Assembly: GCA_019055375.1 (NCBI GenBank)
Contig: JAHQIW010005980.1
Location: forward strand, 1 to 64,000
Length of the DNA stretch: 64,000 nucleotides
Direction: 5' to 3'
DNA from: Parelaphostrongylus tenuis
Lineage: Eukaryota > Nematoda > Chromadorea > Rhabditida > Metastrongylidae
The translations under genes and the position numbers were made by a program. Positions 48,071 to 59,000 of the stretch are shown piece after piece. The first letter of the stretch is position 1; every line of letters begins with the position of its first letter. The notes below the pieces were generated by a model that saw only the letters and a program-made list of their open reading frames with translations, did not search any database and had not been told where the DNA came from.

Positions 48071-48235
48071 TTAAGAATGTTCAAAGCCTTACTCAAGGCT
48101 TGGTATGCTAGAGCCATGCACGTGTGTTTCAGGGGTCTCGCCCTCATCGTCAGTGGCCCAACCCCTCATTAAGCTCTGCACTATAGCAAGAGAAAGGCCA
48201 ATGTGGTGACGGCACAATCTACAATGACATAGTTT
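48071..48235 (+). repeat. CACGTG-core interspersed repeat, copy 1
   Basis: It matches 57,447-57,612 in order: AAGCCTTAC, a GG(T/C)AT word, CACGTGTGTTTC / CACGCGTGTTTC, CTCGCCCTC, TCGTCAGTG, ATTAAGC, CTGCA-TATAGCAAG and TGTGGTGACGG. Both copies are about 165 bases. The core resembles part of the FB1 arm (CACGTGTTT, then CTCGTCAGT), so they may be distant relatives. The class is unknown. Confidence 0.7.
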
Positions 48236-49560
48236 ATATGAACCTAGAGTCCTTGTGAAGCAGCTGGCTGCACATGCTAGGTCTTAGATATTTTTTAGTG
48301 GTGAAACTAGGCAACGAGTCGAATGAAGTGTTTTGATGCACCAAATATGTGATATGGGTTTGTATAAACTAATAAATGTGTATAAATATGGATGTGGTTT
48401 GGGGTATATTTGTTCTAAAATTCAAAATGATTTTATCGTGACAAATGCATCACTAGGCAGAGTGAAGTAACTGGACAAGTACGTCACCAAACCGATTGGG
48501 CTATTTAGTGAGAGATACAGGGACGATGACTACAAGGTGTTAGAGAAATCATTGTTGCTGTAACTATGCCAACTTGTTCAAGCTAAAGAATCAGTCTTTT
48601 ATGGGAAGTTACGGTAATTTGGATGGCAATTGGCCGTAGGTTACTTCAGTTATTATATTGACGAAAGTAATCTCGGTTTGTCCACTCATTCTTGCTGACT
48701 CAGTGTTAATAACTTCTTTTTGAACGTTTAGTGTTGAAGAGGTGATCATATCGCGCGGTTTATTGAGGAAAAGCTTCGAAGTTGAGAATTTGCTGTTTAC
48801 CTTTATCAATTCTGAAGCCGAAACAATACGTGAAATGTTCTAGAACCCTTTCTTGGAGGATGTTTGGGAGGAAGCAAATTGAACGCTAGATTTTCTGTGT
48901 TCCACAAAGTGTTTTGGAAAAAGGTAAATCCATTCTGATAAAACTCGGTATCAAATTCAAATTTTTTGCTATTGTACTGATCATACGCATCTATAACATG
49001 GTGTCCATGACGATGTAAGCGAAGCTCTTGTCACCCCCAACTTTATTGTTGATCCTTCACCTGTTTTGATTAATTACTGTCAGATTTCCTCCATTGCTTC
49101 CCTAATGATATCCCTAGGCGCCGATTATGGTTGTTTTTGTGCACTAAACTTTCAATGAGGGCTTTTTTTAGATTAATTGGGCTAACAATTGGTAAACAGA
49201 TTCATTCGACGAATGTTTCAACTCGTCATTTCTTTAAGAAGTGGAGTGATCCGAGACAATGGTCTATAAGTTACCTCTCGCGATAAGGGTGTTAACTATC
49301 GCATTGGGTTGAGTCTAGCTGAAAGAAGCATTGTTCGTTCAAACCATCTCACTAGGGAACACCCTATTAACATGACAAACATTGCTATCCTGACTGATGT
49401 TTTTTGGCGCCAGTACATTTTGCACTAGTCGATCTAACTATTAACCAATACATGTCGCAACACAATTTTGAGGATCGATTTTCCTTTAACTTCATCATGC
49501 TCAGTCAATATTTTCTTGAATCGTCAAGCTTATATAAGACTATCTATCTTAAGCTGTGCT
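48236..49560. other. Gene-free intergenic stretch upstream of the glutaminase
   Basis: I recognise no exons, repeats or RNA genes between the CACGTG-core repeat and the glutaminase promoter region. Confidence 0.4.
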
Positions 49561-49608
49561 GATAAGGGTACTGTTAATCCTTTTCCGACTTCATTAGCAT
49601 CAAACATA

Positions 49609-49616
49609 TGACGTCA
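49609..49616. promoter_or_regulatory. Perfect CRE octamer, distal
   Basis: TGACGTCA, the palindromic cAMP-response element bound by CREB/ATF-type bZIP factors (CRH-1 in C. elegans), about 310 bases upstream of the proposed glutaminase start codon. That it works here is inference. Confidence 0.5.
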
Positions 49617-49700
49617 TCACCTAAAGATTGTTCATATAGGTCGGATTACTCATTTTTTCCGCTTAAAAGACTAGAAAAAAAAAACCGATGCATAGATGTA

Positions 49701-49708
49701 TGACGTCA
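49701..49708. promoter_or_regulatory. Perfect CRE octamer, proximal
   Basis: A second exact TGACGTCA, about 215 bases before the start codon and 92 bases downstream of the first. Two perfect octamers so close together are unlikely by chance in AT-rich DNA and suggest a bZIP-controlled promoter. Confidence 0.55.
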
Positions 49709-49896
49709 AAGTGCAGCCGCTATATCAAGTAGCTAGAGTGCTCGTGCAAAACGTATTTATTTCATCATCGAGTTACAACGATAGAGCAGCCCTCCTATAG
49801 TCGTTGTCATAGTGTTTTGAAACATTACAGCTGTTGGAACGAACGAGTGTGCCCTTCACGAGAGTACCGTGGCTAAAAGTTCATGCAGTTAGCGGC

Positions 49897-49922
49897 TTTT
49901 AACTAGAAGGGAATCGATTGTC
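49897..49922 (+). promoter_or_regulatory. Possible splice or trans-splice acceptor and 5' leader
   Basis: TTTTAACTAG ends at 49,906, leaving a 16-base leader before the ATG at 49,923. Nematode mRNAs often receive a spliced leader at such a site close to the start codon. The match to the usual TTTTCAG is imperfect, so this could instead be transcribed leader. Confidence 0.35.
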
Positions 49923-50037
49923 ATGTTGTCTGGAGCCGGAGCCGTTGCCGCATTCTTGCTCTTGGACGAAAATTTCGAGATCCGTAGCTCGATGTGCTCA
50001 TCTTTCAATGAAGAAAGTGAAGGAGCAGAATGCTTTG
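49923..50037 (+). CDS. glna: Glutaminase exon 1 (proposed first coding exon)
   Basis: The ATG opens 38 codons beginning [20 protein letters not shown] and ending in an acidic stretch ([11 protein letters not shown]), then a clean G|GTGAGA donor. The exon ends in phase 1, and the next exon starts with TG, giving one Val codon (G+TG) and an uninterrupted frame. No other start with this property is obvious in the intron. The N-terminus is short and hydrophobic with no basic residues before position 21, so mitochondrial import is not obvious. Alternative upstream or internal first exons are possible. Confidence 0.65.
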
Positions 50038-53000
50038 GTGAGATCTCCATAAGTAGTTGTGAGTTGACCTGTCAGTGAGTAAAGAAGCGGATGTCAATTA
50101 TGCACATTAGTTGAGAAAAACTACTCAGTGTTGACAAGTGGTTTTTTTTTGAACCAGCATTTTTCGGTGTTCTGCTTGTAATCTTCTTCAGCGCATGGCA
50201 AGGAATGTGGTGCTCACCGACGAGCTTAGATCTTTCGTCGTACCAGAATTATGAAAGCCAACTTCCTCTTTCATCAAAAAAAAAAATTATATCTTACTTC
50301 ACTGATTGTGATCACTTTTCACTCCTTGTTTTATGAAAGTTCTCTTTAGATTGCTTATGTTTTTTTTTGTGGTGAAGAAACTTAATTTGTGAATTCGATT
50401 ATATCGAGATTATGTCTGCCATTCATTGGCTTTTTTTTTTAGTAGTGTGCTCAATGTAACACTAATTTTGATCATGCACCTTTATTTTGGCTCGATCAGA
50501 ACGGCGTTTACCCGTCTTGGTACACGATTATATAGACACCTTTTTCGCCAGATAGGGCGTTTCCCTCAAACTTTCAGTGGTCATTCGGAAGCTTGATTCA
50601 GGGCAATCTTAACAATCTGCTTGTTTTCTGGAAAGGTCTTCTTAATGCGCTGTACCAGCGTAGAAGAAGTTATGTTTTTTTTTCATTCATTCAAACATTT
50701 GGAATACTACGTCTGTACGACTAGGCTCTGTGGATAGCTTTTCATCAAGTTTTGATGCTCATTTGATAGCTCGAGTCTCAGTGATTCTAAAACCAAATTG
50801 GTTTTTGAAAAGGTTTTTACAGAGCAGTGTGCGAGCTTAAAAACATTTACGCTGAGGAATCGGAATCCCTTTCTTCGCGCAAGCGTGGCGCGCATGCCAC
50901 TGTCCCCTCTTCACCAGCGGTTTGAAATAATAATAGTCAATTTATCTAGTAGTTTCGTTCAACAAACCATGTATATATGTTTCTTGCACAAATACTTAGC
51001 ATGATTCCAATTTATTCCTGCAACAGCAACGATGTTATCACATCTCCAACTAAGTTTCCGAACTTGGTTCAAAAATCCAAAAATTTATCTTTCAAGTAAT
51101 CGGAAGTATCAAATAACATTGATTGAGAAATTCTCCGTCTGCCTGGGTGCAATTCTGCCAACGCTCGGGCAACAAATCAATTCAGTGGTGACAATTCTGT
51201 TCAAAAACGAAGAGCGGCGATGACGACGTTATAAGCTTGCGCAATTTGCTTTCTCTGTTCTTTTGAGCTTGTGTGAGATCGTGCGATATCCAATTGCCCT
51301 TGCCCAGTTTTTGCCTGCATGTTTCGAAATTTTTCGGATCTGCTCGCCTGGACTTTGGAAATCATGACAGGCCAAATCACTGGTTAACAAAGTTGGATCT
51401 TCTTTAATCGCTTCAGTGATTGCTTTTCGATAAATTTCACGCGGTCTTCCGGATCGTGGTTCATCGGCCAAATCAGTATCTCCTTTGCGAAACTTTGTAA
51501 ACAATTCATACGCCGTAGTTCTACCCACATCTTGGCGACCTTTGCACGATTGACATTGTCAAATGCAGTTTGAAATTTGTGGCCCCAATTGAAACTCGTG
51601 AAGCAGTAAGTTGCGAACTTCTTCCCATGACGGCTCCATTGTTGGACAAGTATGTGCAAAAATATACCAAACGATGCGCAAGAAAATTCTGCGCAAAATA
51701 AGTAGAAGAAAATTTTGTTTTTATGGGATAATTTTCATTTCCTGGATCAAATTCGGAAACTTAGTTGGAGACCTAATAGTCTGTGCAGGCCTCTAGTCGT
51801 AGCGTTCAGTCAGTGAAAAACATGTAAGATTAGACGATTTGTTGACACTCGCTGTAAGAAAATGAAATGGCGAGCGCGAGATGATGAGCTGCGATAAATG
51901 ATGCTGTGTTTGTGTCGATGGACAACATACTCATAGATATTATAGCTTTTTTTTTCCTCGTGCCGGTTCGTTTCTATAACTGAAACTTGTTTAGTGAACG
52001 CAATCGGTGAGATCCTCAATCGAAAGACATCAGTGGCCCAGATCTTGTCGAAAACAGTCGAAGGATTGAACCATGCCTACGAACTACGGAATTCTTCTCC
52101 GGAAGATCTTATCTTCGATCTCTTTAAAATGCCAAACAGGGATGAGGCCAGCATTACTAGACTTATCAAGGTAAGGTAGTATAAACAAAGTTCGCGTGTT
52201 TGCCCAATCTCATATAAAACTCATAATAAGCGAGCAGTATATAGGCATCGATTTGGAAGCTTGTTATGATTAAGTAAATTGTTATTCACAAATTTTGCAC
52301 GTTGTGTCCGAAACAGCTCAAAAATTTTTCTCTTGCGTCCTTCCTGGACGATATGTGAATGATTTAATATATAATATGTGACTGATATAATATCTTGGTA
52401 TTTAAATAATTGAGTTGGATGCGACTAGTTGGAAATGCGTGTAGCTTTCCTAGTCCTTGGAGCAAGCATCCTTGAGTGGATAGAAGTTTTGGCTCAGAAT
52501 ATTTTCTATGGAGTTCAGACGAACTAGTTTTCTAGTGGTACGAATAGTGGAACACTCAAAGTGAAAGAGATATGGTGATGTTGTTTGGTGCTCACTGGAC
52601 AATTTAGGGAGTAGTTGATATATGAAACGTTTTTATTCCCTTTTTATATGCTGAGCGATCATTTCAAGGTGTATTTACAGTGCAAAATATCTGATATCGT
52701 CTGAGTATTGCAGCAGTGAATACTCTGACACATGTCCTTTCGGTATACTTTCTTGGATAGATGATATCCTCATAAGTAATGCGGTTCCCTGCACATCTTC
52801 TGGCCATTCATACCTCCTCTCGGAATCGTCACTCATGATGGTAGTCTGCTTCAAATAAGATGTTGTTGGTGATCGTTTTCCGTGATCCTGAGATCGTTTC
52901 CATTTCTGAACACAGTTCTTGACGTAAGCGACGATCACGTCTGCCCATCGTTTGAGTGCCCGTTCTATAGAACATGCTTCAAATGTAATGATTCTAATGT

Positions 53001-56000
53001 AAGTCCATAATCTTGCATTAAGTAGATCACTTCACCAAACCTGTATCTATTCAAAATTTCAGAGAGGCATAAATTATTTATATCGAAGTTTGATGGAAGT
53101 GGGCTTTTTTTTGAGATATCGTCACACTGTGTGCTAGCTTGGGAAATACCAACTGCTACAGGATGAATCGCCCGCCAGTAGGTAGGATATATTGAGGCGA
53201 ATTCATTGGCAACACGATTAGACCATGATGCACCGGATAAAGGAGCATCTAATAAGAAAAGAGAAAACTCAACAAGAAACTCGACTAAGTGCTCATGAGG
53301 CACAAAGACGTACTAAAGAAGATCTGAGGCAAAAATCAGTATCTCCACATAAACGTTTAGGATTTCTACCTACAAAACTTTGATCATTTTAGATAAATTT
53401 CAATATTTTAGAGATTAACCGTCAGTTGGAATATCTTTAAGTTATGCCTGACCTCGCACCATTCTTTAGCCTCATTTTTCCATGACCTGAGCCGAGATAT
53501 TCCTGATACATGTGGGGCTCTGTGCGACTACCCATCAAATAAGTGAAAGACTTGAAAGGAAGAAGACCTTGAGTGCTCAAGGGAATTTTGACGAAACCGC
53601 CTCAACGTCAGCCAGTATTTTATTCAATAAATCTTATTTTTATGAAAATGTTGGCAATTTCTTACCAGGTCAGGAAGAGAGTGGTTAATCAGCGCTATGC
53701 TTGACAAAAAGATTGTCCTGGGACTTACTCATCGGGATTGTTGCAAGCTATGCTCCGTTTGTTTTTTTCAGGTCCTGAAATCATTCGGTTTACGAGAAAG
53801 CGATCCTCGTTTGCGACTTATGATGGAGAAAATGAAAAGTTTCGAGGACGAGGATGATGACGCTCGAAATTTTCATCTTCCTCGCGATAAATTCAAAGAG
53901 TGAGTTGTACTTTATGATTTCAACTACATTAAGGAGTCAACTATAGTATGTTCAAGCGATAATCTGATTGTTCACGCAGCTTTATCAGTTCTTAGGACCT
54001 ACAAGATGTTTTGTCAAACCCACGATCGGCGATAGCACCGACCTTACTAGTTTCTGCACAACCAAGAATGTTCAGCAGTTCAGAACGACTTCTTCTTTTG
54101 TGGTAGAGGGCTCATTTACCTTTTGAAGGGTTTTACTTCGAAAAAACTGGCATCTCCATCCCGAAACCCAGCTAAGTAAGAACCAGTATCAGCGTGTTTA
54201 GCGTCCAAGCAACACCGTAATCACGTGCTAAGGACCAAAAGGTGGCCCGAGAACCATCTCCTGGTCTTTCGGTTAGAAAGGTGACACGTGACTATTGAAG
54301 TGGTAACTGAGTTTACTGCATGAGTCCTAGTACATTTTAAATGTCTACAAGAATTAAAGCATAAGCACTCTTAATATGTGCTCTTTAGATGTGTTCACCC
54401 ATCAATGCAGTTGATCTCTCAAGCGCTTCGCAATCATCTCATTATTCCCAGTTGGGGAGAGTTCTGCAGTCAGATAAAGATAATATTTGAAGAGGTAAAT
54501 TTGATTCTGTTTCAAAACTTGTCGGATCTTTGTGTTGTCAGCAAATATTACGATTGCATCCTCGATCAGATTCTATATTAATTTAATGGACACGAAAGCA
54601 GACTAAGTAAACAGGTCAGATATCTATGAGATGCACATAATTATTCAGTTGATAGCTACTCCGCTGCATTAGGCGAGTAAACGAAAGCGTTTTGCAAAAC
54701 GACATATAGAAAAATGTTCATAATAAGAATACCAACGCAAGAAAAGTGGTGATAGTTAAACTGACCCGACTATCTGTCAAATTGTTAACAACGATTCTCT
54801 TTGCTAGTTAAATTGAGCATTGTTTCAGTGGAATTTGCAGATTCTTGGCAGAATTGTAGTTGAGCTCAAGTTCGTTGTCATGTATGCGTTCCTATGCCCC
54901 TTTCATTGATGGAGCGTTCCTCCTGATTCTGTTTAGGGAAGAGACGGACGTAACGCATGGAGAAGCATGGTAGCTATGCTGTAGGCTGTAAATATGGAAA
55001 CGATTTATCTTGAGAAGGAGGCTGTGGTCGCAAATAACAGCTCGGGATTTTGTGGTTTCATGGCCTCTGACAGGGTTCGCGCAACTGATTCTGGGGATTG
55101 TTGTCGTTCACTGGATCAGCATAACTTTATAAATGAGGGGAGAATATGACAGATCCTTCAGCCTCTGCTCAGCCGAATCAATGCACTCACTTGTTCTTTT
55201 CTAAGTGAGAAAGGTTCAAAATGACCATATGAATGGATGAAGCTCAGATTTTTACGTCCTTCGTAGTTATATTTGAAGGGTTTGAAGATCATCATCGCAA
55301 TAATCAAAATTTCCTTGTCTGATTCCTTGTCATCACCTTTCGTTGTACAATTCTTGTTGATATAGAGAACATCGTATCGTATAGAGTTTGTTGGTATGAA
55401 AAACACCGGTAATCGTCTTGGCATGAATTACAGAATATATCCAAGTTCTAACAATGGTGTATATGTATATATTATATATATTTGTACTTATGTGACCCTG
55501 TTTTTGCATTAACATACAATTTACGTCTATTGAACGATGAAGCAAAGAGTTTACTACTACAATATCATGTTAAGAACCACTACATTCTTCTATCGAAAGA
55601 TTATAGATCATTGTCAAAACCAGCAATTCTTTTTAAAGCTTGAAATGAGGTTGTTATATGTGGGGACCGCATACACGAGACTTTGCATGGTCGCGGAATG
55701 ATTCATTACGCAAATAAAAGGATGATGGAATTGTGGCAAACTTGAAAAATATCTGTTTTTTTAGTGCACTAAGGTGAAGGATGGAAACGTAGCCACTTAC
55801 ATTCCACAGCTGGCCAGGCAGGACCCGGACATCTGGGGCCTGTCCATTTGCACTATAGATGGTCAACGGGCTTCTTTCGGAGACTCAAAAGTACCATTTT
55901 GTGTGCAGAGTGTATCAAAGGTGCTTTTTATTCCAACTTTTGTTCACTTATTTTTCGTTAATTCCGTAGAGACTTGTTTTCAGATTACTGTAGAGTGTGC

Positions 56001-59000
56001 CATTACTTAGGTACAAGATAGTGGTCATTTTTTAGTTCCGCGTAATTTTGTTCGGCTTACCACCGTCACGTTTCTATGCTTTGACACGCACATCATTTGT
56101 AAACCAACGTGTGTTTGTAAAAGTACGGATGTCAGAGTTCCTCTTGGGTATTTTTCATGCCGTTGACGACGACTATTAAAGCTCTCTAAATCAGGAATAT
56201 AAGATGATCGTTGATTCGTTGAGGATCGAGTGTGAGATGGTATGATTGGTAATGAACTGAGGTTATCTTTGGTGCATATCAAGTGATTTTTGTTGTTTGT
56301 GAACACTGAGAGACCTATGTGATTTGATTTCCATGCATACGTACGGAAGTAATTGTGCCTGTCAATCTGTACTCAAATATATTTTGACTCATAGTGAACT
56401 CTTGCGAAATCCTGAGAATCACAAAAGTTCCTCAATGAAAACAAGTTCTGCTATTTTATTCGGTCTTTCCATAAGTTAGCGCACTAGAGCAATAAACACC
56501 AAGTTTATCAATCCAAGTTATTGAATTTGCTTAACAACACTATTCATAGTATGCACTATCAACCTGGACACACTTCTGGCCGAGGTCATCACCGTCGGCG
56601 AAAGTGAATTTTTTTATTGAACAGTCAACGTCGTCTGAATCAAAATGGTTGTCACCAGGCCAAGGTAACTTCCAACTCTAGTCTACATCGATTCGCGCCA
56701 AAGGCAAGCTCATCATATCTTGGGACACGACCGGGCCGATTCGTTGAGACTTGCCGTCAGCCGAGGAGACCATCAACGCCAAGCGCTACTGGTGAGTACG
56801 TGGACCGCTGCAATCGAGCCCTGTCACGTTGACGTCTCCACAGTCTCAATCTGCCTCAAGACAACGCAAGCCGCATGCACCTAAACTGACGAAGAGGAAG
56901 TTGACCGAACTGAGTTGGGAGTTAGATCGTCCGCCTTACAGTCCTGACTTGTCGCCGTTTGACTATCATCTCTTTCGGTCGCTGGAGCATTTTTTGAGAC
57001 AGAAGAAGTTCCGAAACATCAATCATTTGTGTCGAGGATTTACAATTTTCTTTGAATCCAAGGATAATGTTCTACGAGCGCTGTATCAATTTGTTGCCTG
57101 GAAGATGGCAGAAATGTGTCCAGGGTGATGGCGGATACCTTGAATAGTGTTTCTAAGCATTTAATTACTTCTGGTTAATAAATATGGTGTTTAATGCTCT
57201 AGTGCCAAAACTTATGAAGAGACACAAACGGTATTCCTCCAGTTGCCCACGATGGTGTCCTCCAGTGCATCCTCAACGTTTTCGATCGTCGTGCCTACGT
57301 TAGGAATTAAGAAACTTCAGACTTGTATTCTTTAGGGATTTTGATTTTGAATTACTCATCCTAAATTAGACTTAAGAAGATGTTTGACAAATAATTTTTA
57401 CCTTCAGAACGGTGGATCAGAGCTTTTTTCTGTAAGAGTATCTAGTTTTTCCAAATTTGAAGCCTTACCCGAGGTTGGTTTGCCAGGGTCATACACGCGT
57501 GTTTCCGAGGCCTCGCCCTCCTCGTCAGTGACCCACGCCCCACATTAAGCCCTGCATTATAGCAAGGAGGGAGGCGTATGTGGTGACGGATAGTGTACAA
57601 TGACACTGTGGCCATCACCACTTCTCAGTCGATGGATCTCGGCGAGTGGAACTCTCTATGAGTATCTAGTTTTCAGCTCGTCAAGTGTCGAAATGATCGG
57701 AAAATTGTTATCATTTGTTCCAAAATCCGCTCGACTCGAGAGCTTAGGTCACAGTGAGGCACGTTTCACGGAAGACACCTGAAGCTCCGGAATATTTGTT
57801 CATTAGTTGAGTGATTCATCCTACGTATTATTGTTCACGGAATTACGGGAATTACTTTGCAACAACGGTCACAACTTTCCCAAAATTGGTTTATATTGAA
57901 TGAACACCATGCAGTCAGTCTGATTTCCGATCTCTGGATAGTAGTCAATTAGATACTGCCCAACTTCGTTAGATTAACAATCTTACTTTTATTGAATTAT
58001 CAGCTGTATGTCTTGTTATAAAATAAGAGGTGTCCTGGACGATGCAGTGGTTAGAAGTGCCATATGATACATGCTGGATTGATAGTTGGTTCAATACCGC
58101 GCCTTGGGCTTATCAAGCCTTCTACCCTTATCCAGGATCGGTAAACTGATGCCACTCTTCCCTGGAAAGATTGAAACACCGACATGATACATTAGTTGGT
58201 CACCGTAAGCCATTGTGTAGGCCAGAGTTAGTCAGCACAAGCTATTGTGCATATCAGACACATATTCAATCACCTCTACGGTTGTTGAGGTTAAATTCAT
58301 GGCGTGTCTCTCATGTATCGGTAGCGAAGAGCACTTTACGCATCACACCTACCTCAATATCTAGGAAATGAGAGCTTTTCCCTGATTCGTACCATTCTCC
58401 ACAAGTGACTGGATGGAGATGGTAGCGGTAATCCTAAGTGTAGTATATATACGGTACCATAATCGGACATGAATGTGGGACACTTTTTGATAAGCACATT
58501 CGCTGTTTCACCTTGTTCATGACCGTTATTTTTTCTACATCTCTTCTTGTTATTTTGGAAGGGCCAGATTATCACCTCCACCTATTTAAGACTCGGTGAT
58601 TTTTTAGCAAGATCTGGAAAACTTATAATGAACGAAACGGTTCTGAAGAAGACGAAACCGCTGAGACGTTAGTCATTTTGAATATATGGTGTAGAAAAAA
58701 CTTCATATCCGTTCATCAAGAAAACAGTGATGTTTGATCATTGTTGGGGTTGATAGCAAGTCCATCCTGAAGTAAATATCTATTTTTTCCACTCTCAGAG
58801 CGAATACAAGAGATATTCAAAGAAATCCGAAAATATTAGGATGACAAAATTGCACAAAAGTTTGAATGATTAAGTGAAAATAAAACGATAGAAGACAGCT
58901 GCCTTTCTTAGGCTGTCCGGATATCGGACGTTTTTTTAAAATCAATACATTTTCGGATTGCGCATTACGGAATGCCTCCAGAATTTTATGCACTTACTTC

